Notes: generated from the sequence alone by a model not told the origin. DNA of 64,000 nt from Microvelia longipes (GCA_018340805.1 JACMZG010001908.1:36069065-36133064); one strand, 5' to 3'. Positions 12,085-23,144 are shown, numbered from the stretch's first letter. Translations and numbers: made by a program.

Positions 12085-12230
12085 TAAATAAATAATATTT
12101 TATTATTTCTTGCTTAAGATTCCGGTTTATGCTTATAACTTGAGCACACTTACTCAATTATCAAGCACTACTCGTAACGCATTGTTTCTATATTTTTTAA
12201 AGGAAATGCGCTAAAATCTGCTGCCAATTG
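12085..12230 (+). repeat. Family Y fragment
   Basis: Shares TTCTTGCTTAAG, the TCAAGCACT-CTCGTAAC block and AAAGGAAATGCGC with 20078-20249 and 39410-39520. Diverged copy. Confidence 0.5.
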
Positions 12231-12231
12231 T

Positions 12232-12270
12232 ATCCGATGTAATGAGGAACTTGTCCTCATTACATCGGAT
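12232..12270. repeat. Perfect hairpin, 17-bp arms
   Basis: ATCCGATGTAATGAGGA, a 5-base loop, then the exact reverse complement. It lies where a family Y fragment meets a family X fragment. Confidence 0.85.
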
Positions 12271-12450
12271 TTGCTACGCTCATCCTTTCAGCTTCGGACT
12301 CACTTTGCTCGTCTTCAGAATATACAAGTCGTTAAATTTATACTGCAAAACGTAAATAGTTTGCAATGAAACAAATAAATTTGTTCATACCCAGCGGTCA
12401 TTTATCCAGGCACTGACCACGTTCGATGATGCTTAATTTTTATGATTTAC
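12271..12450 (+). repeat. Family X fragment
   Basis: Shares GCTACGCTCATCCTT, CTTCGGACTCACTTTGCTCG and the CAGCGGTCAT...CACTGACCACGTTC block with the fuller copy at 31012-31715. Confidence 0.65.
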
Positions 12451-12512
12451 TAAAATCATGGATTGTAATATGGAGTTGTAATATTCAAACTAAAACTTCA
12501 AATACGTAAAGG

Positions 12513-12724
<212 letters not shown>

Positions 12725-13490
12725 TAATTTTAATCAATAGGGCCCCTTTATTAATAATATCTCTTATATATCTCTAACAGCTGAAAATTGTAAACAAAAG
12801 ATAATAATGACAAAAGATTATGAATTATTAGATTATTTTCTTACCGACAAGTGACAGTGCGTTAGAGCAAAATCTGAATCAACATTTACAACAAAAGAAT
12901 ACAAAATAATTCTTACGACACATGGATCAATAATAATTTGTAAAAAACTATAAAACAATCTAAACATTAAGTTAGCAAAAAGTAAACACAACGACTTAAT
13001 ATGAATTGTAATATAATGCAATAATATATAGGGTTATATTCAGAATTAGTTTTAATAAATAAATAAAATTATTAGTCGCGCCGGTAAAACATTGCACAGA
13101 GCTGCGTACTCACACTTCGAAGCCTCGTTATCAACTAATTGTTGGGTTTAATATTTAATTGAATAGAGATGGAAGAGTGTTCCCTTGGTCGCAATGACCT
13201 TGAAATAACTATCAGATATTTATATCAACATAGTTGCTACCAAATTGTGATGCACTTGATTATTAAAATTTTTATTTAGGTGCCTTACCGTTTTAAAATG
13301 TATTAGGGAGAAACATTCATTGACTACTCCTGTCCCCTTTTATTTTGGTAACATTTTTATAATTGTTTAATTATTATTTTAGTATTGTACAGAAACAAAT
13401 AAAGTGTTTATTAATTTATAAAACAAAAGGCATTCCTTCGGCCTCTTGTTAAACGGATAATTCAGGTTGCATCTCATTTTAGATTTAAAC
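12725..13490. other. Non-coding stretch
   Basis: No convincing gene, repeat family or splice-bounded exon seen. Confidence 0.5.
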
Positions 13491-13494
13491 GCAA

Positions 13495-13660
13495 ACACAA
13501 TACTTTTCCTATATACCTACGTATAAATGAGGAAAAGTAAAAATCGGGTTAGGGTAACTGGGAACTTTTCCTGTTTACATGGGATTCGCAACGCTCGTCC
13601 TAACTACTTCGGACTCGCTTCACTTGTCCTTAATGTAAATGCTTATAAGCATTTACATTT
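13495..13660 (+). repeat. Two family X ends joined head to tail
   Basis: The right end of one copy (TATATACCTACGTATAAATG, then AGGAAAAGTAAAAAT) runs directly into the left end of another (AACTGGGAACTTTTCCT, then CGCAACGCTCGTCC and TTCGGACTCGCTTC). This gives the family boundary directly. A perfect 28-bp palindrome ends the fragment. Confidence 0.65.
13632..13659. repeat. Perfect 28-bp palindrome
   Basis: AATGTAAATGCTTA followed by its exact reverse complement with no loop. Confidence 0.9.
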
Positions 13661-13875
13661 ACTGGTTTTTGAAATTAAAAATAACTAATACTAGTCATCC
13701 TATGAAAATCGAATTAATATGATGTAACTTAGCACATTATTGGTCTTTATTTGAGTTCATGTATCCCAAATCTTAAATCGATCGAAACATTTTCCACGTT
13801 TTTTATATTATTACGGGTTAAAACAAATATTTTCTGAAAGATTAACTCCTGCAACAAGTGGTCATTAATTTAGTG

Positions 13876-14160
13876 ATCAGTAATATCACTATTAATCTCT
13901 GTAGGGATCGTGTAAAGAATCCCGTTAATTACATTTTATACAACCTTTTAAGGGGGAGCAAAGCGAGTCCTAGTAATTTCACTTCATCACTATTAAACTC
14001 TTTAGGGATCCTGTAACGAGTCCCGATAATTACATTTTATACATTATCAACCTTTCAAGGGGGAGCAAAGCGAGCCCTAGTAATTTCACTTCATCACTAT
14101 TAAACTCTTTAGGGATCGTGGAACTGATTTCGATAATTACATTTTTTACATTATCTAACA
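13876..14160. repeat. Tandem repeat, about 101-107-bp unit, three copies
   Basis: Each unit carries ATCACTATTAA, TAGGGATC (at 13902, 14003 and 14110) and ATAATTACATTTT; GGGGGAGCAAAGCGAG occurs at the first two junctions. The third copy is cut short. No coding frame spans it. Confidence 0.8.
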
Positions 14161-14204
14161 GTATAAATTGGTGTAAAATTTCTTTTTTTGAGTGCTTCAA
14201 AATA

Positions 14205-14800
14205 CAGCTCGGAATCTAATTGATAGATCTTGACTAAACTTTAAACTTAAAATGCTCATAGGTCTGAGTAATCGCCTTCTAAGTCTTATTGGGACACGTT
14301 CAAAAATCATATGGGTTATTTGCAACGCAAAGTTTTAAGTGCATAAATATTGGAATCCAATCGATTGATCTTGACTAAACTCTAAACTTAGACGACTGAA
14401 TTAATCTGAATTAAGTTTTAGATGCTTAAATGTCAGAATCTAAAGGTTGCATCTTAACTAAACTTTAAACTTGGACTACTCATGGGTCAGAATAAATATA
14501 TTTTATGACTCGTCGAAATCCACTCTCAAATAACCATAAGGAGTTAGTTTTAGGAAAACAAATTTGAGTCTTATATCTCGGAGTTTCATCGATAGAGCTT
14601 GACTAAACTTTAAACTTCAAATCCTCATTTGTCAGAATAAACACATTTCTGTGTGTCAGAAACAGATCTCAATGACATGCGTCATTGAGATCTTTTCTAA
14701 AATGATTATAAGGGTTAGTGGAAAAATGTTCAAAGCTAACAGATTGAATCTAAACGATGGATCTTGACCTAACTTTCAATTATACCACTGACTGTTCACA
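14205..14800. repeat. Degenerate repeat with a TGACTAAACTTTAAACTT core
   Basis: The core occurs at about 14231, 14372, 14455, 14600 and 14765, preceded each time by an AATCTAA-like word and a GAT(C/G)TTGA word and mostly followed by CTCAT.GGTC.GA. Spacings are about 141, 83, 145 and 165 bp, so units have diverged and lost parts. A hairpin (14664-14693) lies between the fourth and fifth copies. Confidence 0.7.
14664..14693. repeat. Perfect hairpin, 13-bp arms
   Basis: AGATCTCAATGAC, loop ATGC, exact reverse complement. Confidence 0.85.
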
Positions 14801-15288
14801 ATGAGCACCATTTGAGTCTAAAATAATATTTATATATCTCAAATAATACTATTCTGTGTACTACAATAATAGGCGTTTGTTGAATTGTCAATTCATAGCC
14901 TATTTTGTTGATAATATTATTGTTTTCTTATTAAAAGTCAAAACACGATATAAGAATTCCATTTTTGATCGTCAACTTATCGAAACAAAGAACCTACCAA
15001 GCAATCACAAAGCACGGCTTGAGAATCGTCAGATAGACAAAAACATCTTAAACAAAGAATTTTCTTGCTGTTACAGCTGTTAACAACTTCTATTTTTTGT
15101 TGCCCTCATAGTTATAATAAATAATTTGTTGTTTGATAAATAATATATTTGCCGAGCTTCGCTCGGGTATCTCTACTAGTGTTTTAATAAAGAATGTTTA
15201 AAATTTGCTTACAGGTTTATTAAACGAAAACATTTGGAAGCAGGTAAATAATGGGGGAAGAGTGTGTTTACGATGATTAGTTAACTCT

Positions 15289-16906
15289 GACGAACTGTCA
15301 GCCATTCACATAGCTGCAAAAGAGGCTCACGAAGATATACTCAACTATTTACTGTTCTGTAAATCTGATGTTAATCTCAGGTGTTCAAACAACAGAACAC
15401 CACTGCATCATGCAGCAATGGCAGGAAATAGAGAAATCGTTGGGATATTGCTCCGTGCAAGAGCTAGAGTCAATTGTGTTGATAATCGAGGGTTAACAGC
15501 TTTGGATTATGCTATTAAGGGAGGTATTCAAACGTTTATCAGCGCTAGGTAGACGCCAGAACCTCTGTTAAGATTAAGAATGCTGTACTTCTCTTAGCTA
15601 AATAGTGAGATGAAAAGTCTATGAGGTACGTAATAGAACAAGGATGTCTGTTGGATGTAAAGGATAAAAAAGGAAGAAACCCCCTGCATATTGGTGCAGC
15701 TATGGGAAACTCACTAGTTTGCCGCGTTTTAATTGACTCAGGAGTCAATGTAAACGCTGTAAGCAACAAGGGCATGACCCCGCTGCATTGTGCGAGTGCA
15801 GAAGGTTTTACTGACATAGCAGACATGTTATTAAAATCAGGGGCTCAGGTCAACGTACCGGATATGAGGAAATTGACTCCTCTTCATATGGCTACTCAGG
15901 CAAGTAAAGATAGTACTGTGAAGAAACTTTTGCAGAACAATGCTGACGTACTGTTGCACTTGACAGGGCTCACCTCTGTTATGCTTGCCTATTGGTAGTC
16001 ATAAGATAGTCCTAATATTACTAGAAGCAGGAGCTAAAACAGACGTAGCAAGCTATGAGGGATTCACTCCTATAAATATAGCAATGACTGCAGGCCATGA
16101 AAAAATATTAGAGACTCTACTAACTAATTCTATAGTAGACTTACGTAAAAATTCTATTTTACTGCACATGGCTGCTTTGTCAGGATTTACAGGTGTCACC
16201 CGCAAGTTGTTAGAGTCAGATCAAAAGATCGAGCAGAAAAGCGATAATGAACTAAACTGTAAATAAATTTGATAGGTTTGGTAATACAGCTTTACACCTG
16301 GCCTCTGACAAAGGACACAAAGATGCAGTAAGATTGTTGCTTGCTAACAATGCAGATTTTAATAAAAAGAACTCTATAATAAATCAAGAAACACCACTCC
16401 ATCGAGCGACTTGCAATGGACATCACGAAATAATATCTCAGTTATTAGATGCTGGGGCTGATATCAACGGTGTAGATGAATACGGAAACACTGCTCTGCA
16501 TTACGCTGCTTTTAATGGACATACTGACGCAGTATGAACATTAATACTACGTAATGCTTATATAGTTACTAACAAACAAAAACTAACCTCGCTGCATAAA
16601 GCTGCTGGTAATGGACATCACGAAATAATATCTCAGTTATTAGATGCTGGGGCTGATATCAACGGTGTAAATGAATACGGAAACACTGCTTTGTATTATG
16701 CTGCTTTTAAAGGACATACAGACAGACGCTGTAAGAACATTAATACTATGTGATGCTAATATAGTTACAAACAGTCAGAAACAAACCCCGCTGCATATTG
16801 CTGCTTTTAAAGGACACCACGAAATAATATCTCTGTTATTAGATGCTGGGGCTGATATTAACGCTGTAGATGAATACGGAAACACTGCTTTGCATTATGC
16901 TACATG
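15289..16906 (+). pseudogene. Ankyrin-repeat protein pseudogene, 5' part
   Basis: About sixteen to seventeen 32-33-residue ankyrin units can be read in order on the plus strand, with the TPLHxAA and LLDAGADIN signatures. The frame is broken many times: a stop at 15550-15552, a shift near 15600, a shift near 15995, a stop near 16262, TGA at about 16535 in place of an Arg codon, and a 4-base ACAG duplication near 16730. From 16330 on, two alternating units (A, with HHEIISQLLDAGADIN; B, with TALHYAAFNGHTDAV) form a 195-bp tandem block repeated two to three times. Ankyrin repeats are protein-binding modules; the original role is unknown. Continues at 24910 beyond inserted DNA. Confidence 0.85.
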
Positions 16907-17212
16907 CATAGAGATATATAACTAGAGGGGCCCTATTGGTTGAATTTTGAAACATCGTAAAAGTAACCTGACCACATTCGATTATCATCATAATCAAATA
17001 AACAGAACAAACATTACATTATACAGTAGAATGTTTAAAATACAAATCACAATGTGCGGGAAGCCGAAAACAATTGATTTACAATAACCTTAAATCCCTC
17101 TTGGAGGAGGTTTTCAATGAGGTTACACAGAGCCCCTGAGAGCCCCCAAAAGATGTTTCAGACCTCTCAATGTATTAAGATAGGCTATGCCCCTCTAGTA
17201 TATATCTCTATG
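16907..17212. mobile_element. 306-bp MITE with 8-bp target duplication
   Basis: Perfect 14-bp terminal repeats CATAGAGATATATA, continuing after a one-base indel into CTAGAGGGGC, are flanked by a perfect 8-bp duplication GCTACATG (16899-16906 and 17213-17220). An 8-bp duplication points to the hAT or P groups; a CA start fits either. There is no coding frame. It landed in the ankyrin pseudogene exactly one base from the edge of the 7.7-kb inserted region. Confidence 0.88.
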
Positions 17213-17604
17213 GCTACATGAGTCTAGCCCGCAACTGTGCACGGGAAAGAATATAATGTTTTGATCCAGGTTTAATGTAAATGTTTAAGTGTATTTAAAC
17301 TTGTAATGCGAGTTTAATCTATTAATATAAAAGTACATAAATTTAGTATGTTGAGTATCTATATAAACGTATTTGTTATGTTTATTTAAGCACTCTATAT
17401 AGTAGTAAAGGCGATACGTAAAATTCCAAATGTATTAGTGACTTAAAAATGTTACAATCGGTTTGACTTACAAATTAATTATTAAACCTTAATTATGTAC
17501 ATCAATTATTCATAAGTTATAGTTTCAGCATACAAATATTTTGTTTATAATATAGAGTTAATCCTAATAATGATGTATTTTTTAGTAATAAAACTTCAAA
17601 AGAA

Positions 17605-17700
17605 ATAAAATTCTGCCGCGGTGGTCCGCATGTTGGGCGAATTTCCTTTGGAATCGTGTTTCCGTGCTTAACAACAATCCCGGTTGAGATGATAATTTTT
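17605..17700 (+). repeat. Family Y copy (left)
   Basis: Starts TTCTGCCGCGGTGGTCCGCA and runs through GGGCGAATTTCCTTTGGAA, CGTGTTTCCGTGCTTAACA. An inverted counterpart is at 24270-24380, again roughly symmetrical about the middle of the 7.7-kb region. Confidence 0.7.
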
Positions 17701-18370
17701 AAAGTTTTTTACAATATAAATAAATAAATAAAAACTTTATTTCCATATGAAATAGATGGATGAAAACAAATTTAAACAAATGACATTTTTTTATGGAAAA
17801 AGGAGATATTTCAGGAGATTTTACTCCTGCTCTTCCAACATCTCCTTTTGATAATAATTGTGAAATTAAAATGACAACATAACATTTATAAACTAGTTCA
17901 CAATAAAAGTAGCGATACAAAAATAATATTATATTTAAAAATATAATATTTTAAACATATTTACATCTTATTAGAATATATCAGATTATGTGATAAAACT
18001 AAAAAAAAAAAGGAACTGAGAAAAAAAAAGTTACAGAGTGAAAAGATTTTTTTTAAGGCACTTCAAAAGAAACATGATTAATTATTGTAAAAATTTATAT
18101 ATGCTCACATGACTTAAAATATATATTTTTATTATATTAAATAATACTAAATATTTTTTTATTATAGTTTTAAAAAAGATTAATGTTTTTTTAATAAAAG
18201 ACTTGCTATTTATCCTTCACAGCCATTATTGACTAATAGTAGTAAAAAAAAAAAATGTAAATAAAAAAATAATACAAAAAAAGTAAATTAAAAATAATAC
18301 AAAAAAGTAATAAAAAATATACAAAAAATATAAATAAAATCAAACATCCGGCATGAGAAGATAATAATTT
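17701..18370. other. Non-coding AT-rich stretch
   Basis: A-rich runs, no gene seen. A 73-codon minus-strand frame at 17699-17920 has no recognisable feature and is not called. Confidence 0.5.
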
Positions 18371-18384
18371 CAAATCTAAAACTA

Positions 18385-18624
18385 AATTATATAATACATA
18401 CATATATACATACATACATATATACATACACATACATATACATATATACATACCCACACACACACACACATATACATACATAACTTCACATACATACACA
18501 CACACATGTATATTCATACATATAATATATAAGTGTTATATCTTATGACACTCATAAGAAAAATAAAAATTAGAAACTATAAGTAATATTGAGAAGTTAG
18601 GAATACAAATAAAACAATTAGAAA

Positions 18625-18664
<40 letters not shown>

Positions 18665-18735
18665 CATATATATACACACATATATACATACACACACACA
18701 TATAGACATACACATATACATACATATACATATCA
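18385..18735. repeat. (TA)n / (CA)n compound microsatellite
   Basis: Mixed TATACA, CACACA and TATATA runs at about 18395-18530 and 18625-18735. The Tyr/Ile/Cys-rich minus-strand frames here are artefacts of this composition. Confidence 0.9.
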
Positions 18736-18895
18736 CATAATATTTAAAGAAAATAAATGGATATAAAAAAAAAAATTAATAAAATTAGAACTTATATATC
18801 TAAAAATATATAGATGTATATCTTTTGGTTTAATAATACTATGATTCATGTACATATTGTTTCTAGTGATTTAAAATTGATCTCATAAACTTATC

Positions 18896-19984
18896 TCCTT
18901 TTTTTTTGACAGCTTAGAATTAAAAGCTTCATGTTATTTTTAAAGGACTGTTCTTTCAAGTTAAATAGATGTTGAGGTATGGAGTTTAGTAACCTAGGTG
19001 CATATCCTGAGAAGCAGCATTCAAATTTAGCTGAATTGTGCTGGGGAATGTTGTATTGGTGGTTGACATATCAAAGATTTACATCGTGCTGATCAGATCT
19101 ACGCTCCAGTAAACAGTCAAGATAGCTAGGTGTAGACGTTTTGGTTACTCTATACAGGAGACATGCTGCATGTAGAGTGCGTCTATTTTCCATGTTAAGA
19201 ATATTATTTTTGTTAAGGTAAGGTGTAATATGGTCTCTTCGTTTAATATCCCAGGCAAACCTCATGCAGCTGTTTTGAACTTTTTGAATCTTAAACTTTA
19301 GATCTTCAGTGAGTGTGGTCCGTATACCATGTCACAGTAGTTAAATGTTGATAGTACTATAGTATCTGCCAGTCTCCATCTCTCAGGTGCTGGAAGAAAC
19401 GGTTTTACAGAATAAAGATATTTTAGTTTTATCCATGCTCGGCTGCAAAGTCCTATCACATGCTTTTCAAATGATAAGCAGTTGTCTATGGTAACACCTA
19501 GATTTTTTGTATGGCTTACTTCTTTGATTACCTCGGTTCCCAAATTTATTTCAATTTTTTCTATAAAAAGCCTCATTTGACGAGATGATATTATAATTAC
19601 TTCTGATTTTTTTGGATTCATCTTTAAACCATGTGCTAAAGACCAATTTTGCAATGATTTTAAATCTTTGGTTACTTCCTCAGAGGATTCCTTTATATCA
19701 GATACTGGGGTTCTCTTGTATAACTGAGTATCATCCGCATACATTTTTATTTTTGAACAGTATATACAATCAGGAGCCTTTATGACATAAATTAGGTACA
19801 GATATGCGGCTAGGGGGCTGCCTTGAGGAACCCCTTGCTTCACTTTCAATGACTTTGATATTTTTCCTCCATGAATCACTCTCTGTTCTCTGTTCTTTAA
19901 GAATGAGATGAACCATTTCAATGCTGCTTGACTAATGCCTATGGATTTTAGTATGGCTATGAGTAAATCATGCCATAAAATCAT
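18896..19984 (-). pseudogene. Non-LTR (LINE) reverse transcriptase, 3' half, copy 1
   Basis: Minus-strand frame with RT motifs: QGVPQGSPL, the catalytic YADDTQLY box, GLKMNPKKSE and LGVTIDNCLSFEKHV, then the conserved NYCDMVYG and QKVQNSCMRF...RDHITPYL tail used by CR1/Jockey-like LINEs. The tail continues past an in-frame TGA near 19071 to a stop near 18896. A single-base deletion near 19310, relative to copy 2, shifts the frame. The 5' part of the LINE is missing: just upstream the sequence becomes family Y. Copy 1 has the true 3' end; copy 2 lacks it. Confidence 0.85.
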
Positions 19985-20077
19985 AAAATATATAAGTTTA
20001 TAACTACTAAATAAATAATTCCGGCGCGGTGGTCCGCTGTCGGGCGAATTTAATTTGGAATGCGTGTTTCCGTGCTT
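19260..20077. repeat. 818-bp direct repeat, left copy
   Basis: From CCTCATGCAGCTG to GTGTTTCCGTGCTT, it matches 23369-24187 base for base by eye except for one missing G. It comprises LINE RT (minus strand) plus the head of a family Y unit. The two copies flank the BEL/Pao element. Confidence 0.9.
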
Positions 20078-20249
20078 AAAAAACCATTTCTTGCTTAAGG
20101 TTCTGGTTCATGCTTTAGAACCTAAGCAGTTACTCATTTGTCAAGCACTGCTCGTAACTCATTTTGTCTGTATTTTCCAAAGGAAATGCGCATAATTATC
20201 CAGTTGGTTGTACAAAACTATGCCTCTAAAATTAGAAGCACGCACTATT
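20010..20249 (+). repeat. Family Y copy, interrupted by BEL insertion
   Basis: Begins AATTCCGGCGCGGTGGTCCG and proceeds through the GCTTAAGGTTCTGGTTCATG, CAAGCACTGCTCGTAACTCA and CAGTTGGTTGTACAAAACTA blocks. It stops at the BEL LTR edge (20250). The copy at 39350-39570 shows what follows when uninterrupted. Confidence 0.7.
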
Positions 20250-20591
20250 TGTCGCTGCCGCTAGGACAGCGCGGTTCTTAGATCTAATGAAAAGGCTCTG
20301 TAACTGAACTATTTTATTTGTACTTAAACACTATTGGTACACTATTTGTACGTTACAGAAATTTCCCTCTTCTATGTCTGGATCACTACTGATGATAAAT
20401 CATTACTTTGTATATTAATGTCATATCCTGTCAGTCAAAGTCGTACAGTAGATATATATATATTTATATGAAGTAAATAATAAGATAAGATAACAAGTAG
20501 GACATAAATAAATACATAATAGATAAGAATGAATAGATATTTAGCAATAAGTAGATAGCAAGTAAGCCTAGGATTGCTAATGGCAATGACA
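20250..20591 (-). mobile_element. BEL/Pao 3' LTR
   Basis: On the minus strand it starts TGTCATTGCC directly after the purine-rich GGCTGGGAG, 8 bases after the pol stop, and ends GCAGCGACA at the junction with family Y sequence. TGT...ACA ends and the position after pol are those of a BEL/Pao 3' LTR. AATAAA lies near its end. No second LTR is found 5' of gag. Confidence 0.75.
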
Positions 20592-20599
20592 CTCCCAGC

Positions 20600-20830
20600 C
20601 TACGCTAGTGCTTCTGGTGCTTTAACAAGAAGCACTACCGCCTTCACAGGTCTATCTTTGTCGCTGCCTCCAGCAAATCTCAGCCTTACTGTTCTAACAA
20701 GACCATCCTTACACTTAAATACATCAACTATCCTAGCAAGAGGCTAGGAATTTCTGGGGAGAGCGTCATCTTTACAAATCAATATGTCCCCTACTTCTAA
20801 GCTATTCCGAGAGGATGGCCACTTTTGTCT
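20600..20830 (-). pseudogene. BEL/Pao integrase C-terminal remnant
   Basis: Minus strand: EVGDILICKDDALPRNS, a stop where Trp is expected, then PLARIVDVF, GLVRTVRLRFAGG and RPVKAVVLLV, ending at a stop at 20600-20602. This is the conserved C-terminal domain of BEL/Pao integrase. Only about 75 codons of pol survive. Confidence 0.8.
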
Positions 20831-21116
20831 TGGTTGTAGGGTTTGACGCCAACGTCATTTTGCATAAGCGTCTTCACTAAATTAACCAAATTAGGGTAGA
20901 GTTGGCTCTTTTTCTATGAACTTTATATCATTTACTGAAAAACCTAAACCATAATCACTAATATTCGTTCTAGAATCTAAATCAAATTTATTAATAATTT
21001 CCTTTTAGAACTAAATTGTTCTTTGCATCCCTTGATCCTTATTCCGTATACTAATTTTGAATTTTGGGGGTTGTCCTTAACACTGATTCTAACTGGTATA
21101 ATAAAAAATGTTGTAC
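20831..21116 (-). other. Deletion scar between gag and integrase end
   Basis: On the minus strand a few short frames with possible pol flavour follow gag, then the sequence passes into the integrase end. Protease, reverse transcriptase, RNase H and the integrase core, normally over 3 kb, are absent. The exact junction cannot be fixed by eye. Confidence 0.55.
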
Positions 21117-23144
21117 CTATATATTACCAGATTTTATATTTCTAGCTGCCGCAATATCTTTAATTTTAGTCTCATCGCTACTTGACATAAATGAATAAAT
21201 AGAGTGAATACTTGTCGGATGCGAATTTCCGCAACCTTCAATCGAGCACCTTGCTCGACGCTTACATTCTTTACTTCTATGTCCTCGGCACAAACATCGG
21301 AAACAAAGATTTTCTTTGTAAATAAAGTCTTTTATAACTTCTGGTTTTTGTTTTGACAGATCTGGACATTTTTCGGCAAAATGCCCCCCTTCGCAATAAA
21401 CGCAAAACTCTTTTTTATCTTTATAATCCCTACCAACTGAATCGGAACAATTTCTTTGAAATGAAGAACTATTATTACTATTGTCTTTAGGTGAGGAAAG
21501 ATTACGTCTTGCTCTTGCTGTAAATGAATTTTCCTCTTTACGGTTGTAATTGTTGTCCCTAAAATGCTTTACTGAAACAGGAGGAGTGTACACTGGGTGA
21601 TTCATGTGATGTGCAATATCACTAACATAATTTGCTAAATCTCTAATTGACTCTTTCCCTAACTTAGGCTCTATTAATTTTACCCATCCTTGTAAATATT
21701 TTACTGGTAACTTAGCAACTAATTTTTTTAAACACACTTTAGTACTAATTTCCAGTTGTGCCTCTGGTGATAAAACTCTACTTGCGGTAGAAAGGGCTTC
21801 AGCGTACTCTTGTAAGCCCTTAGTATCGCTTAAATTAAGTACAGGACCATTAACTAACTTATTTGTCCATGCCTCTGTTACAGCGGCAGGGTTACCAAAT
21901 TTTTTTTCTAAAAGAGCAATGCTCTCAGAATAACTTAATCCAAAATTTTGTTGTATAATTTTCAATGCATCCCCCCCTAAGAATTTGGATAAGAATAATG
22001 TCTTTTGGTTTTCAGGTAAAATACCATCTTCCAAATATGTTTTGACTTGGTCTCTAAAAATGTGGAAATTTACACATTCGCCTTTGAAAACGAATGGCAC
22101 TAATGAATTTAGAGTTTGTATTTTGGACATCAAATGAAAAGAATTTACTAGTGCATTTTCAGCAACTGGGTTACTTGTCGGAAAAGTTGATGTATTCTCG
22201 GTAAATGGTCTCGAGTTAGGTATATTAATATTATTTTGGGGTATGGTACTCATCGGTTGGGTCCTAATTAGAGATGTTTCACCCTCAACTGGTTCTCTGC
22301 TCTCTGGATGCGTGACTACAGCTGCTGACTCCTCATAATCAGCTGGTTCTCTGGTCACGTGATGCGTAGCTCCGGCTGGTAACTCCTGGTGAGGTGGGGT
22401 TGAAAGCAAGGTTCTCAGAGTTGGTTCGTGATGTGGTGAAGTTGATTGGGCTTGAGCTCCTTCAGTCTTGGGTGGTGTTAAACTGCTGCATCGTGATGTG
22501 TATTGCCTTAGAGCAGCCTTAACAGGGATAGCTCGAAGGCTAAGGAGGACCGTTTCGACCTCATCATTCTCTAGATCTGGGTCTTGCAGCGCGTCTTTTA
22601 ACAGCCTGACCTTTTCCAATTCAGTTTCTAATTCGGCTTGCCTCCTTTTTAACAGGCTTTCCTTCTCCACAGCCTCTAGTTTAGCTTGCAATCTTTGAGC
22701 AACATCACTTCTATTTGTTCTATTTGACAACCGAGTAGCTCCTGATCTTAAGGATGTTGATTTTTGTGATGGTGCTCTAGAGAATTTATATTTTGATACC
22801 TGAGGATTACTTGACTTTTCCATCTTATCGCTTAAGTTTAAGCTCTCATTCTCAAACCATTTACTAAGATCTTGTATACTATTGTATACTTTAGCTATTT
22901 CAGTTTCTTCTACGTCCGGAAACGTTTCTATAAATTCGTCAAAGTTCGACCTTCCTTCGTCTAGCAACAACTTTAATTCGCTAAGAGCAGCGCTTAGCAC
23001 TCCATATCCTGCTCTACTATTCTTAAACATCTCATAATCAGCTTGTTTGTGTTCAATATTGCTGACTTTGTTTTTAATCAGTTCTAGTTCCATTTTAATT
23101 GCTTCTTTTCTTCCTTTTCGAGTTACTATACCCGTTTCTGACAT
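21117..23144 (-). CDS. BEL/Pao Gag protein, 675 codons, intact
   Basis: One uninterrupted minus-strand frame. The N-terminal third is charged and coiled-coil-like (about residues 10-200, with Lys/Glu-rich KRRQAELETELEKVRLLK). A Pro/Thr/Ser-rich linker follows (about 220-330). The middle (about 345-470) has the FKGECVNFHIFRDQV and LFLSKFLGGDALKII blocks of the DUF1759 capsid-like region. Near the C terminus are zinc knuckles: CVYCEGGHFAEKC, CFRCLCRGHRSKEC and CSIEGCGNSHPTSIH, in the pattern used by BEL/Pao elements to bind RNA. Gag normally forms the particle that carries the element RNA. The absence of stops over 2 kb in decayed surroundings suggests recent arrival. The start ATG (23142-23144) is the first in frame. 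Confidence 0.85.
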   Translation of the reverse strand: MSETGIVTRKGRKEAIKMELELIKNKVSNIEHKQADYEMFKNSRAGYGVLSAALSELKLLLDEGRSNFDEFIETFPDVEETEIAKVYNSIQDLSKWFENESLNLSDKMEKSSNPQVSKYKFSRAPSQKSTSLRSGATRLSNRTNRSDVAQRLQAKLEAVEKESLLKRRQAELETELEKVRLLKDALQDPDLENDEVETVLLSLRAIPVKAALRQYTSRCSSLTPPKTEGAQAQSTSPHHEPTLRTLLSTPPHQELPAGATHHVTREPADYEESAAVVTHPESREPVEGETSLIRTQPMSTIPQNNINIPNSRPFTENTSTFPTSNPVAENALVNSFHLMSKIQTLNSLVPFVFKGECVNFHIFRDQVKTYLEDGILPENQKTLFLSKFLGGDALKIIQQNFGLSYSESIALLEKKFGNPAAVTEAWTNKLVNGPVLNLSDTKGLQEYAEALSTASRVLSPEAQLEISTKVCLKKLVAKLPVKYLQGWVKLIEPKLGKESIRDLANYVSDIAHHMNHPVYTPPVSVKHFRDNNYNRKEENSFTARARRNLSSPKDNSNNSSSFQRNCSDSVGRDYKDKKEFCVYCEGGHFAEKCPDLSKQKPEVIKDFIYKENLCFRCLCRGHRSKECKRRARCSIEGCGNSHPTSIHSIYSFMSSSDETKIKDIAAARNIKSGNI

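Noticed and set aside
13876..14160. Tandem repeats considered as a CRISPR array
   Set aside because: The whole 101-107-bp unit repeats, without short repeats and unique spacers, and the DNA is eukaryotic.
15289..16906. Ankyrin repeats considered as a bacterial (endosymbiont) transfer
   Set aside because: Ankyrin repeats are common in both; base composition matches the surroundings and no bacterial neighbour genes are present. It cannot be excluded but nothing supports it.
18233..18736. Minus-strand frames rich in Tyr, Cys, Ile and Val
   Set aside because: They translate (TATACA)n and (CA)n microsatellites; no domain or splice context.
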